From contig NZ_FQVM01000009.1 in the NCBI RefSeq assembly GCF_900129365.1, positions 30,345 to 94,344 of the forward strand: DNA of 64,000 nt, given 5' to 3'. Below are positions 8,458-17,365 of this stretch, one piece after another. The notes beneath the pieces were generated by a model. The model was not told the origin of the DNA. It worked only from the letters and a program-made list of their open reading frames with translations, and searched no databases. Position 1 is the stretch's first letter. Each line of letters begins with the position of its first letter. This stretch comes from Clostridium fallax (GTDB taxonomy: Bacteria > Bacillota > Clostridia > Clostridiales > Clostridiaceae). Both the position numbers and the translations under genes were made by a program.

Positions 8458-10422
8458 TTATAATGATAATCCTACTGGCTTAAATTCTATTCCAGCACCA
8501 TCATAATATTTGCTAAATAATTCATAATATTGAAGTCTCAATCCTTGTATAAATACTATTAAACCTTCAAGACAAATTATAATTATATTTCCTAATATTA
8601 GTATAAATGCTGAACCTACTGCATGATTCATCATATCTGCCATAGCTGCAAATGCAATAAATAATCCAACGTGATTTAATGCAAAGGCACCTACTCTTAT
8701 AAATGAAACTGTATTTGAAAACATTGATAAAACTGTTTCAATTACTTCAAAACTAGCCTCAATAAAATAATCTTTAGGTCCATCATTAAATAAAGGTTTC
8801 TTGCCTTGAATTAAATTGGATATTGGTTGTTTTAGAAGTATTAATACTAACATTGAAACTAAAATAATAATAAATACTGAATTTGGTATTAAATCTATTT
8901 TTAAAACTTTAGTTAATATAAATAAAAGAGCAGTTACATAAAATGTAAGGCCTGCTATACCATCTTTACCAAAAACTCCTTGTTCATAGTCCTTTCTTCT
9001 CATTCTATTAATAATTCCTAAGATAAATCCTAAGATTAATAAAATGCAACCAAAAACTACTGCCCAAAGTAATACATCTTCTATATCCTCCATAGGTCTT
9101 ACTAAGATTGCTGATATAATCTCTTCTGAACCAAATACACTTCCGTAAAGGAATCCAAATATTGTTGAACTTATTCCTAATCTAGCTAAGATTCCTCCTA
9201 GACCAATTTTACCTTTTTTATATTTAAGCAATAATCCAATTAAAAATAAAACTAATCCTTGTCCAACATCTCCAAACATAGCTCCAAATATTACTGTATA
9301 GGTTATTGCTAAAAATATAGTAGGATCTATTTCCCCATAAGTTGGAGTTCCATACATATCTACCATTATTTCAAAAGGTTTAAATAATGGAGAGTTATCT
9401 AACTTTGTTGGTGGCGGTGTTTCTGTATTATTAACCTCATTTGCAGTCTTTTTAATAACTAATACATCGTTACCAAAATTTTTGCAAACATTATCAAAAG
9501 CATCTAACATACTTTCTGGCACCCATCCACACAAATAAAAGAATTCATTAGTACATGCTACCTTTCTTTTTATTTGTTGAGATAATCTTTCTAGTCCCTC
9601 GCTTTTTTCACATATATATATTTCTTCATTATTATCCCTTAAAAAGCTTTTAATTTCTTCCTTTAGTTGATCCTTTTCCTTTTTAGTATTAACTAATTCA
9701 TCTTTTAATTTTTGAGAAACTTCATAAGGAGTTCCTTCATAACCTTCTGGTATAATTAGCTCTTCACAGGCTGCAGAATCAAATATTCTATTTAATTCTG
9801 TTTTAAACACCTTAGGAGATAATGATAAAAATATACTCTCATCCTTATCCCTATAAACTACTTGTATTATAGAAGGTATATTTTCATAATTATCTTCTAA
9901 CTTTTTCATATTATCTAATTTTGTTTTATATAAGGCTACATCGAAATTCTTCATTGACTTAATTTCTTTTAAATCTTTATCGACATCTTTTAAGTATGCT
10001 AGTGAAATTGAACTTTTAGATAAAACCTCTTCTTTTTTGATGATCAATTCATACTTTTCTGTTTTTTCAGAAAATTTTTCGTATAAAGATTTAATTTTCT
10101 TTTCACAGATATCATACTTATAAATTATTTTATTAACTTTTTTATCTTTAATCTTAAATTTTTTCTTTGCTTCTGCCATTTTTTTAAGTAGTTTATGTGT
10201 GTCTGTAGTATTATCCTTAATTTCATAAGGTCTTATATAACAAACATCTATAATTGCTTCTAAATTATCTTGGGAAGTTTCTAATAGAAAATCCGAAGAG
10301 TTTATTTCACTTAAAGCGCTTATAGGTTGTATGCATTTTTCTAGAACTAAATACTTAGAAAATTTATCTAAATTTTCTATAGTTCCTACTACATTCATCA
10401 TATACATCTTCTCAATAGCCAC
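8458..10422 (-). CDS. ntpI: V-type ATP synthase/ATPase subunit I (a-subunit homologue)
   Basis: Forms the ion half-channels next to the ring and anchors the stator. Residues 1 to about 345 are a soluble coiled-coil arm. From about 350 there are seven to eight membrane helices with the motifs DPTIFLAITYTVIFGAMFGD and VSFIRVGAFALNHVGLF, whose Arg is the conserved residue facing the ring carboxylate. Length 654, as usual. The start is GTG at 10422, with GGCGGTGAG just upstream; the next ATG, five codons in, has no site of its own. Confidence 0.95.
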   Translation of the reverse strand: MAIEKMYMMNVVGTIENLDKFSKYLVLEKCIQPISALSEINSSDFLLETSQDNLEAIIDVCYIRPYEIKDNTTDTHKLLKKMAEAKKKFKIKDKKVNKIIYKYDICEKKIKSLYEKFSEKTEKYELIIKKEEVLSKSSISLAYLKDVDKDLKEIKSMKNFDVALYKTKLDNMKKLEDNYENIPSIIQVVYRDKDESIFLSLSPKVFKTELNRIFDSAACEELIIPEGYEGTPYEVSQKLKDELVNTKKEKDQLKEEIKSFLRDNNEEIYICEKSEGLERLSQQIKRKVACTNEFFYLCGWVPESMLDAFDNVCKNFGNDVLVIKKTANEVNNTETPPPTKLDNSPLFKPFEIMVDMYGTPTYGEIDPTIFLAITYTVIFGAMFGDVGQGLVLFLIGLLLKYKKGKIGLGGILARLGISSTIFGFLYGSVFGSEEIISAILVRPMEDIEDVLLWAVVFGCILLILGFILGIINRMRRKDYEQGVFGKDGIAGLTFYVTALLFILTKVLKIDLIPNSVFIIILVSMLVLILLKQPISNLIQGKKPLFNDGPKDYFIEASFEVIETVLSMFSNTVSFIRVGAFALNHVGLFIAFAAMADMMNHAVGSAFILILGNIIIICLEGLIVFIQGLRLQYYELFSKYYDGAGIEFKPVGLSL

Positions 10423-10438
10423 AATCTCACCGCCTTTA

Positions 10439-11473
10439 TTAATTCATTGCCACATACTCTTTACTTTCATCAAAATCTAAGCTATATCTTTTTTCTTCTG
10501 CTATAGTTATTATCTCATTTATTTCTAGTCTATAAAGTATTATAAAGCTTAATAATGTGGATAGATTACTTTCATTCTTTGAAAATATTTTGCTTACGAA
10601 TTTTTTTAGGCATTCTTTCTCATTTAACTGTATATTAGCTACATCTGTAGTATCATATATGCTTTTATATGGAAATTTTCTTATTAAATCCCTAAACTCA
10701 TCAATTCCTTTAGCATAGCAAAGATTTTTTATTAAGTCTTTCTTTAGTTTATACCTATCATATATAGTGAAATTATAAAGTTCTTCTGGTGTAATCTCAT
10801 AGTAAAACTTTCCTCTATATATCCAAGATAAATTAGCTAAATCTGCTTGAAATCCTATTATTATTTCTAAAGCTTTTCTATTTTCCTTATTTAATTTTTT
10901 CACAATTTTTCTTATAGATGAAAAATATAAAAAATCCAGTTCAGTTTCTAACATAAATAAACTTTTATCTACTTTATCTATATTTCTTTTTATTGTTTTA
11001 TAGTAAATACTTCCTTTAAGCCTTTCTGATAAATCATCTAAATTTTTTGCTTCTATAAGATAATCATAATCTATTGTGTTGAGTTTACTTCTAAATAGTA
11101 ATGCTTTTTTTATATCTTCCTTATCTTTTTCAATAAATTTTCCTCTAATTATTAATTTTAAATCTTCTACTTCATATCTTAAGAAAAGTATAGATATAAC
11201 TTTTTTATAATCACCACTAAAATAATGACTTAATTTTTCAAGGAGAGAAACAAAGTTTTTATTTAAAAGCATTTCTAAATTTATTCTTCTTAAAACACTT
11301 ATATCTTCTCTTTCTAATAAATTTTTATAATGGGTTTTATCTCTTAATATCTCTACAACTTTATTGTAGTCTTTAGCATTTAAAAGCTCATCATAAACAT
11401 CTTTTTTTATCATTTTTCCCTTAATAGCCATCATTTTAGAGTTAACTGCACTAAATTCAACTAAATTTCCCAT
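10439..11473 (-). CDS. atpC: V-type ATP synthase/ATPase subunit C (d-type, socket)
   Basis: Socket subunit that connects the central stalk to the membrane ring. It is all-helical, about 344 residues, starting MGNLVEFSAVNSKMMAIKGK and with the family-typical three-fold helical repeat character; it lacks membrane segments. I chose the ATG at 11473, because AGAGGTGG lies at correct spacing from it; an in-frame GTG three codons earlier is inside that site. Divergent family, so the call rests on position in the operon as well as sequence. Confidence 0.88.
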   Translation of the reverse strand: MGNLVEFSAVNSKMMAIKGKMIKKDVYDELLNAKDYNKVVEILRDKTHYKNLLEREDISVLRRINLEMLLNKNFVSLLEKLSHYFSGDYKKVISILFLRYEVEDLKLIIRGKFIEKDKEDIKKALLFRSKLNTIDYDYLIEAKNLDDLSERLKGSIYYKTIKRNIDKVDKSLFMLETELDFLYFSSIRKIVKKLNKENRKALEIIIGFQADLANLSWIYRGKFYYEITPEELYNFTIYDRYKLKKDLIKNLCYAKGIDEFRDLIRKFPYKSIYDTTDVANIQLNEKECLKKFVSKIFSKNESNLSTLLSFIILYRLEINEIITIAEEKRYSLDFDESKEYVAMN

Positions 11474-11487
11474 AATAACCACCTCTA

Positions 11488-11796
11488 TTAGGTAAGTATT
11501 TCTTTAACTACCTCCATAACTATGTAATTTTTATTTTCTTCGTATTTTAATCTCATTTCTTGTAGTGTTTTGTTTTTTTCTTTAACTATATTTTGTCCTA
11601 TACAATGAGCTTCATCTACCTTTTCATTATAAATAGATTCTTTTATATGTTTTGCTTCCTCCTCCCATTGCTTTTCTAAAATATTAATTCTTTTTTTAAT
11701 TTCATTTTGTTGTTCTTTAACTAATAATTTAATATTGCTTCTAAGTGTCTCAGCATCTTTGTCAATTTCTATTATTTTAGATATTACAGAATCCAT
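11488..11796 (-). CDS. V-type ATPase small peripheral-stalk subunit (G/H type)
   Basis: First gene of the ATPase operon. It is almost entirely a charged coiled coil (MDSVISKIIEIDKDAETLRS onward), 102 residues, as expected for the small helical partner of subunit E. The ATG at 11796 is preceded by GAGAGGAGGG at ideal spacing; an upstream in-frame TTG at 11826 would place the ribosome site inside the coding region and was rejected. The region upstream to 12000 is AT-rich and should hold the operon promoter. Confidence 0.8.
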   Translation of the reverse strand: MDSVISKIIEIDKDAETLRSNIKLLVKEQQNEIKKRINILEKQWEEEAKHIKESIYNEKVDEAHCIGQNIVKEKNKTLQEMRLKYEENKNYIVMEVVKEILT

Positions 11797-12000
11797 ATAA
11801 TCCCTCCTCTCTACTACAAATAACAAAATGAGACTGATTATAAACTAAGAAAACCCTTTATATTTATTTTATAAATATTAACAGGTTTCCTAAATAATAT
11901 TATTTTGTTTATATATTGTATATTTTGTAAATATTATAACAAACTATTAAAATTTTTAAAATGTAATTTTTTCCATATATCTTTCTAAAATGATTTTTGC

Positions 12001-12057
12001 TTAAAATAAAAGAGACAAATACCTTTAAATATAAGGTAAATCCCTCTTTTATTTTAA
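12001..12057. terminator. Bidirectional terminator between the ATPase promoter region and the next gene
   Basis: TTAAAATAAAAGAG pairs perfectly with CTCTTTTATTTTAA, and there is a smaller inner helix ACCTTTA/TAAGGT. It lies nine bases after the stop of the minus-strand gene at 12066. Confidence 0.75.
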
Positions 12058-12065
12058 ACTTTTAT

Positions 12066-12344
12066 TTATTTTTTATTATCAATATCTTCATAATCAACAT
12101 CTACAACTTTATGATTTTCATATTCATCATCTATATTACTATTAAAATTTTCTTCATATACAGTATCTGATTCTTTTCTTTTATGCTTTCTTTTATATAT
12201 GCTATTCTTTATATATACATAAACAGTTACTATAAGAATTCCTACTATAATAACAGGAATAAACCAAACAAATAAGCTTATTGCTAAAAAAACAAGCAAT
12301 ATAGATATTCCTATGACTATAATACTTCTTAATGTGTTATTCAT
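12066..12344 (-). CDS. Small membrane protein with acidic tail, unknown function
   Basis: I do not recognise a family. The 92-residue product has one long or two closely packed hydrophobic helices (about 7-45), then a basic stop-transfer patch KNSIYKRKHKRK, then an acidic tail rich in Asp/Glu/Tyr. This predicts a membrane anchor with a cytoplasmic tail. I chose the ATG at 12344 because AAGAAGGATTGG is at suitable spacing; an in-frame TTG three codons earlier overlaps that site. It stands alone, with its own terminator. Confidence 0.65.
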   Translation of the reverse strand: MNNTLRSIIVIGISILLVFLAISLFVWFIPVIIVGILIVTVYVYIKNSIYKRKHKRKESDTVYEENFNSNIDDEYENHKVVDVDYEDIDNKK

Positions 12345-12514
12345 AGTTACCAATCCTTCTTCTTAAATTCTTCTACCATACAACATATTATAACATCTAA
12401 ATATAACATTTGTATATTAAATTGTAGTTCTATAATTCTTAATTATTATGTCATAATTTATATTATTTTAGGCAAAATATTAAATAGGAATAATACCAGA
12501 AAGGATGAATTAAT

Positions 12515-13219
12515 ATGAAAAAATTTATATATTTATTAATTTTATTTATTTTATCATCTCTTTTTATAGGATCTAGTTTACCTGTTAATGAAGAAAAAAC
12601 TCTTGACGAAAAATTTGTATATTTAACCTTTGATGATGGTCCTAATACACCAGTAACTACTGAAGTCCTTGATGTTTTAAAAGAGAAAAATGTAAAAGCT
12701 ACTTTTTTTCTTATTGGTAATTTAGTCAATAAAGAAAAAGATTTAGTTCAAAGGATGGCAAAAGAAGATCACTCTTTAGGATTACACAGTTATACCCATG
12801 ATAAAAACAAATTATATAAAAATTCTGAAAGTTTTATTAATGAAATGCTAGATACTCAAAAAGCAATATATGAAGTTACCGGAATTACAAGTAATATATT
12901 AAGATTTCCCTTTGGTTCTAATAATAAATCCTTTAGGTTAACTAAGACTATGGTAGATTCTCTTCATAAATATAATTTTAAAATATATGATTGGAATATA
13001 GATAGTGGTGACGGTTTAAACCCTTATCTAGAGCCATATAAAATAGCTAAAAATTGTAGTAATGCTAAAAATGGCTCAATAATATTAATGCATTGTTCCT
13101 CTGTAAACAAAAATACAGCTAAAGCTTTGCCAATTATTATAGATAACCTAAAAAAACAAGGTTTTACTTTTAAAAAGATAGATGAAAGTACTAAAGAAGT
13201 TTATAGGGTAAAAAAATAA
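12515..13219 (+). CDS. Exported polysaccharide deacetylase (NodB/CE4 family)
   Basis: Predicted to remove acetyl groups from N-acetylated glycans, probably peptidoglycan, outside the cell. An N-terminal signal or anchor segment spans residues 3-22. The NodB domain follows: TFDDGP (Asp40, Asp41) as motif 1, HSYTH (His91, His95) as the metal-binding motif 2, RFPFGS as motif 3 (usually RPPYG), DWNIDSGD as motif 4 and IILMHCS as motif 5. Length 234 is that of a minimal exported deacetylase. AGAAAGGA precedes the ATG at reasonable distance. It is a single-gene unit closed by a strong terminator. Confidence 0.92.
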   Translation: MKKFIYLLILFILSSLFIGSSLPVNEEKTLDEKFVYLTFDDGPNTPVTTEVLDVLKEKNVKATFFLIGNLVNKEKDLVQRMAKEDHSLGLHSYTHDKNKLYKNSESFINEMLDTQKAIYEVTGITSNILRFPFGSNNKSFRLTKTMVDSLHKYNFKIYDWNIDSGDGLNPYLEPYKIAKNCSNAKNGSIILMHCSSVNKNTAKALPIIIDNLKKQGFTFKKIDESTKEVYRVKK

Positions 13220-13222
13220 TAT

Positions 13223-13271
13223 AAATACTCCCTTTATAAAAAGAAATTTACTTTTTATAAAGGGAGTATTT
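13223..13271. terminator. Strong bidirectional terminator
   Basis: A 20-bp stem, AATACTCCCTTTATAAAAAG and its complement, with a 7-base loop. It follows the deacetylase stop directly and also faces the end of the minus-strand amidase gene at 13306. Confidence 0.85.
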
Positions 13272-13305
13272 TAAGTTTAACTATTATACAGTTTGTACAT
13301 CTTTA

Positions 13306-13836
13306 TCAAATATTGGTTACCGCTTCCACTATTGCAGTTGATATTAATTCTTTATTATAAATCTCCATATCCTCTTTAGATGTTACAAAGGCGCATTCTA
13401 TTATAATACAAGGCATATTAGTATATTCTAGGGTATATAAGTATCCACTTTCTACACCTCTATTATAATAACCTAACTTAGATATTTCATTACATATTTT
13501 ATTTGCAATCTTTTCTGATTTTCCATTAAATTCATTAACTAAACATCTTACACCTCTGCCTTTTCCAGCTGAAAAATGTATTGATAAATGTAATGAAGAT
13601 TTGCTTTTATTAGCCTCACTAACTCTAAATTTTAAAGATTCTCCTATAGAATTAAATTTCATTTCCCATGGAGTACAATCTTTAGTTTTATATCCTAAAT
13701 TATTTAATTTAACCATAACCATATTCCAAATTTCCTTAGTACATATTCCCTCTTCCTTAATTCCAACTGCTCCTGAATCTGGAAAGCAATTATGCCCTGC
13801 ATCTCCACTAATTAAAGTACCTTTGCTTAAATACAT
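13306..13836 (-). CDS. N-acetylmuramoyl-L-alanine amidase (Amidase_3), no signal peptide
   Basis: Zinc amidase that cleaves the lactyl amide between muramic acid and the stem peptide. The zinc ligands fit the family: His15 in SGDAGHN, Glu35 in CTKEIW, His87 in LSIHFSAG, with the catalytic Glu147 in IIIECAFVTSKEDM. The 176 residues are only the catalytic domain; there is no signal peptide or wall-binding repeat. Such bare amidases are found as phage endolysins and as sporulation mother-cell lysins (CwlC type). No phage genes flank it, so a sporulation or germination role is more likely, but this is inference. AAAGGAGGT precedes the ATG. Confidence 0.88.
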   Translation of the reverse strand: MYLSKGTLISGDAGHNCFPDSGAVGIKEEGICTKEIWNMVMVKLNNLGYKTKDCTPWEMKFNSIGESLKFRVSEANKSKSSLHLSIHFSAGKGRGVRCLVNEFNGKSEKIANKICNEISKLGYYNRGVESGYLYTLEYTNMPCIIIECAFVTSKEDMEIYNKELISTAIVEAVTNI

Positions 13837-13925
13837 AATTTACCTCCTTTCTTACACATTAATACTATAATTTATGCAAAAAAAGAGGTATTGTGAAACT
13901 TTATAAATATCCTTAAAATTAATAT

Positions 13926-14561
13926 CTACATAATTCTTATTAATCTTTCTCCATTTTCTTTAGCTTCATAAATTGCTTTATTATTTAATGTTTGTACAAA
14001 ATTCTTAATTAAAGAATCCCTTAATATATAAAAATTTTCTACATCTCCATTCTCTTCATCCCAAAAATCCTTATGAATACATTTTATAGCTTTAAAAACT
14101 AATAATTCGTCACTATTTTCTAAAATATTATTTATTCTATCACATGGCATCCCCTCTATTATATAATCATTTATAGAGTTATAGATTTCCATAGCCTTTA
14201 ATATATCTTTTCCATTTTTATGAACTTTTCCTGCTTCTAAACCCTTTTCTTTAAAAATATTCTTTAAATCATATAAACTTTCTTTGTTAATTTCTAATAT
14301 TTTAGTTACAAAAGCTGCTTGTCTTCCTTCTAAAGAATTTATTTTATCCTGTAACCACCCATGAATATTACTTTCATCTATAATATCTTCTAATGGTTTA
14401 TCTCCTATAGGTTCTCCATACTTTTCATAAACCTTTTTTATAAATTCCTCATCTAAAATTTTATTTATTTTTCCGTATTCAACAATTTTAGATTCTATTT
14501 CTTCATAAAACTTTATTTTATTAAAAAGCCAATAATGTATTTTTCCTAAAAACAAACTCAT
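13926..14561 (-). CDS. Conserved-looking 211-aa protein of unknown function, predicted Crp/Fnr-controlled
   Basis: I do not recognise the family. It starts MSLFLGKIHYWLFNKIKFYE, is soluble and mostly helical, and has the notable segments GMPCDRINNILEN and CIHKDFWDEENGDVENFY with Cys/His residues that could bind a metal or heme. AGAAAGGAT precedes the ATG. Its promoter carries a palindrome in the same position as at hcp (see 14599-14648). That suggests expression together with hydroxylamine reductase under nitrosative or anaerobic stress. It is a single gene; no clear terminator was seen in the 90 bases after it. Confidence 0.7.
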   Translation of the reverse strand: MSLFLGKIHYWLFNKIKFYEEIESKIVEYGKINKILDEEFIKKVYEKYGEPIGDKPLEDIIDESNIHGWLQDKINSLEGRQAAFVTKILEINKESLYDLKNIFKEKGLEAGKVHKNGKDILKAMEIYNSINDYIIEGMPCDRINNILENSDELLVFKAIKCIHKDFWDEENGDVENFYILRDSLIKNFVQTLNNKAIYEAKENGERLIRIM

Positions 14562-14598
14562 AAAAAATATCCTTTCTAAATATAAGATTTTCTAAATT

Positions 14599-14648
14599 AT
14601 AATTTATTATATCAATTTAAAATAATTAATTCTGTAACTATTGTTACC
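14599..14648 (-). promoter_or_regulatory. Promoter with Crp/Fnr-type operator at -41.5
   Basis: On the minus strand the palindrome GGTAACAATAGTTACA (14633-14648) fits TGTRAY-N4-RTYACA apart from its first base. It is followed after a 22-base gap by the -10 box TATAAT (14611-14606). With +1 set at 14599 the palindrome is centred at -41.5, the class II activator position, and there is no good -35 box. The geometry equals that at hcp. The rest of 14562-14878 shows no gene; the promoter of the plus-strand gene at 14879 must also lie here. Confidence 0.65.
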
Positions 14649-14878
14649 TTATAATATCTAGGTCTATTCAAATATTATATTTAAATTTAATGACTTTTTT
14701 GATTCTCCTTAAAAACTAAAATTATTCAAATAAAACTTATGTAACTACAGGTATTATTTGTAATATTATATAAATTTACTATAATTTTTTGTATAACTTT
14801 ACAAATGATAAATTCTATATTTTATCAATTTCATTAATGTGTTATATTGAGTTTAGATGTATTTAGGAGGCGAATATT

Positions 14879-15181
14879 ATGAAAATAAAATGTAAAAATA
14901 ACGCTCTTTGTTCAACACTAACTTTAGGAAAGGAGTACGTTGTTTTAGATGAAGGAGATAAATACTATGTTATCTTAGACGATACTCAAAATGAAATAAC
15001 AACAAAAAAAGATAGATTTACTATAGTAGAAGATAATGATATCGCCAAAAAAACAAAAGCTACTATTACTGAGCTTACTTATCAAGTAAATAATGATTTT
15101 AAAGATATAAAGGATTTTAAAATCAGAAAGAATTCTAGTGGTGAAATTAAAGAAGTAATAATAAAATTTAAATATGAATAA
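14879..15181 (+). CDS. Small protein of unknown function
   Basis: A 100-residue soluble protein I cannot assign. The first half (GKEYVVLDEGDKYYVILDD) alternates hydrophobic and charged residues and could be a small beta barrel; the second half is more charged and ends in a strand pattern. TAGGAGGCG precedes the ATG at good spacing, and a strong terminator closes the gene, which supports it being real. It is divergent from the 211-aa protein gene. Confidence 0.65.
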   Translation: MKIKCKNNALCSTLTLGKEYVVLDEGDKYYVILDDTQNEITTKKDRFTIVEDNDIAKKTKATITELTYQVNNDFKDIKDFKIRKNSSGEIKEVIIKFKYE

Positions 15182-15207
15182 TATCATCTTTAGATTTATT
15201 TTAAAGG

Positions 15208-15253
15208 AAAAACCATAATAAAAGATAAAAATTATCTTTTATTATGGTTTTTT
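15208..15253. terminator. Strong bidirectional terminator
   Basis: AAAAACCATAATAAAAGATA pairs with its complement over a very short loop, followed by a T run on the plus strand. It serves the small gene ending at 15181 and, on the minus strand, the MATE gene ending at 15272. Confidence 0.85.
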
Positions 15254-15271
15254 CAGTTATAAAATATTATA

Positions 15272-16636
15272 CTAATTTAAAGCTTTAAACTCTTTCTTTT
15301 TAGGTATAATAACTATAAATACAAATATTATTACTAATAGTATCCCTTTAACTACACTACTTAAGCTTATACTCCACCAAACTCCATTTAACCCTAAAAA
15401 TGTACCAGATAATAATATTGCAAAAGGTACTCTTAACCCTGTAAAAACTATACTTATTATAGAAGGAATTAATGTTTTACCAAGTCCATTAAAGGCTCCT
15501 GAAGTTGTTATCTCTATACACATAAATAATTGAGAATATCCTAAAATTTTAAGATATACAGCTCCCATAGATACAGCTTCCGCCTCTGGAATAAATATTT
15601 TAAATATATGTTCTCCTCCCAAAACTAAAAGAGCTGTTGCAAAAATACCTACTAAAACAGCCATTCCTATAGTTACAAAGTATCCCTTAAAAATTCTTTT
15701 CCACTTTTTAGCTCCAAAGTTCTGTCCCACAAAAGCCCCTAATGCAGTAGAAAATCCCCCTGCTGTCATCCAGGATATAGCTTCTATTTGAGACCCAACC
15801 TTCTGAACAGCAATAGCTGTGGATCCCCAATCTGCAATTATCCTTGCAATAAGCATTGAAAAAAATGAAAATAATCCATTTTGAACTGCAACAGGGAATC
15901 CAAGTTTAAAAATTCTTTTAATATATTCTCCATTAAGAGGTTCTTTTAAATTTATTCTAAAATAACTTTCAACTTTTTTTCTTATTGCATATATAAAACA
16001 TAAGGTTACTATGATTTGAGCAATAACTGTTGCTAATGCTGCTCCTATAACCCCTAACTTTGGAAATGGTCCAAATCCATATATTAAAATTGGATCAAAT
16101 ATAATATTAAATAAAAGTCCTAAAGTATTTATATAAAATGGTGTTTTACTATCACCGGATCCATTAAATATTCCTGTAAATATAGGGTTTATAAAATTAA
16201 AACTAATTCCTATAGATACAATAACTAAATAATTTATGGACATTGAAATAACTTCTGAATCTCCTAAATTAAAAAAACTTATAAGTGGATTTCTTAATAA
16301 AATTAATAAAGTTCCATAAACTACTGACAAAATTATATTTAACTTAATACTATTTCTTATATAACTTTTAGCTTCTACCTCATTTTTTCTTCCTACAGCT
16401 TGAGATACCCCAACCTCTGCACCTATTTTAGAAATTATCATTAAAGATTGACCAAACCATATAAAAAATCCTGCTGTTCCAACAGCTGCTACAGATTTAC
16501 TTCCTAAATTTCCAAGCCAAAACATATCGGTCATATTATAAGCCATTTGAATAAATGATGTGCCTATAATAGGCATTGCTAAAGCTATCAATGTAGGAAC
16601 TATTTTCCCTTCTGTTAAATTTATATTCTTTTTCAT
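15272..16636 (-). CDS. MATE-family multidrug efflux transporter
   Basis: Secondary exporter predicted to expel drugs or metabolites in exchange for sodium ions or protons. It has 454 residues and twelve hydrophobic helices in two similar halves. The first half begins ALAMPIIGTSFIQMAYNMTDMFWLG and the second GFPVAVQNGLFSFFSMLIARI; the MTDMFWLG pattern and the internal pseudo-repeat are typical of MATE (NorM/DinF-like) proteins. GGAGGTAATATAT precedes the ATG. It stands alone; no regulator gene is adjacent. Substrate cannot be predicted. Confidence 0.93.
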   Translation of the reverse strand: MKKNINLTEGKIVPTLIALAMPIIGTSFIQMAYNMTDMFWLGNLGSKSVAAVGTAGFFIWFGQSLMIISKIGAEVGVSQAVGRKNEVEAKSYIRNSIKLNIILSVVYGTLLILLRNPLISFFNLGDSEVISMSINYLVIVSIGISFNFINPIFTGIFNGSGDSKTPFYINTLGLLFNIIFDPILIYGFGPFPKLGVIGAALATVIAQIIVTLCFIYAIRKKVESYFRINLKEPLNGEYIKRIFKLGFPVAVQNGLFSFFSMLIARIIADWGSTAIAVQKVGSQIEAISWMTAGGFSTALGAFVGQNFGAKKWKRIFKGYFVTIGMAVLVGIFATALLVLGGEHIFKIFIPEAEAVSMGAVYLKILGYSQLFMCIEITTSGAFNGLGKTLIPSIISIVFTGLRVPFAILLSGTFLGLNGVWWSISLSSVVKGILLVIIFVFIVIIPKKKEFKALN

Positions 16637-16705
16637 ATATTACCTCCTTTATTAATGTAATATAGTATAAATAATTTAAAGAAATGTCAATAATAATTAA
16701 ATAAA

Positions 16706-16750
16706 AAACTCTTAAAGCAATTTATTATATCAAAATTACTTTAAGAGTTT
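16706..16750 (-). terminator. Terminator after the Cys-rich anchored protein gene
   Basis: AAACTCTTAAAG pairs with CTTTAAGAGTTT across a 21-base loop, followed on the minus strand by TTTTTTAT. It lies about 70 bases after the stop at 16822. Confidence 0.65.
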
Positions 16751-16821
16751 CATAAGATTTTAAAAAAATTTTTATTCGCCTTCATATTAATTAAAATAAA
16801 TTTTATGTTTCCTTATTGTCT

Positions 16822-17094
16822 TTATTTATTTTCAGATATTTTTTCTTCTTTTACATCTTCTAAAGATTCATCTTTTTTGTCATTACAACAATTTTCATTT
16901 TCTTTACATTGAGAGGAGTCATCTTCGCAGCTGCAAACTTCATCATTGCAATGACACTCATCTTCACAGTTATAATTTTCCATACCTTCTTCATTCATAC
17001 AACATCCATTTTTCTTTTTATCATAAATAATTGCTCCAACTAAAGCTGCTGATGCTGCTACCAATAAAGCTACTTTTCCTTTACTCATTTTCAT
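16822..17094 (-). CDS. Membrane-anchored Cys-rich acidic small protein, unknown function
   Basis: The 90-residue product has a short basic start (MKMSKGK), one Ala/Val-rich hydrophobic helix (about 8-23), and then an acidic tail with ten cysteines at 31, 32, 43, 47, 49, 54, 56, 63, 69 and 70, arranged as CC and CxC pairs among Glu/Asp. The Cys spacing suggests metal binding or disulfides, but no named family is recognised. Ribosome site GAGGTGATAAT supports the first ATG; a second ATG two codons later is possible. Single gene with its own terminator. Confidence 0.7.
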   Translation of the reverse strand: MKMSKGKVALLVAASAALVGAIIYDKKKNGCCMNEEGMENYNCEDECHCNDEVCSCEDDSSQCKENENCCNDKKDESLEDVKEEKISENK

Positions 17095-17365
17095 ATTATC
17101 ACCTCATTTTTTATACTTTCTCTTTATATATATTATAGTAAAAAGATTTCTAAAAAGAAATATGCTCTTTGTAATATTTATAATGTTTAAATAAAATTAT
17201 CTAAGTTTTAAAATATATTCTTAATATTTAAACCTAATTAACAACTATAAATTATTATGAAAATCCAAATTTTTAATAATCTATTATTGTATTATAATAT
17301 TAAAAAGGTAAATTATATATAAAATTATCTTCTATATACAAATTTTAAAATAAGGGGGATTTATA

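Noticed and set aside
11797..11826. Upstream TTG start for the first ATPase gene
   Set aside because: It would put the strong GAGAGGAGGG ribosome site inside the coding region; the ATG at 11796 is correctly placed.
12463..12729. Open frame of 88 codons on the minus strand over the start of the deacetylase gene
   Set aside because: It is antisense to a well-supported coding region, has no ribosome site and no recognisable domain.
17095..17365. Magnesium-responsive leader (M-box) upstream of the MgtC-like gene
   Set aside because: No matching conserved core could be recognised in this AT-rich stretch.
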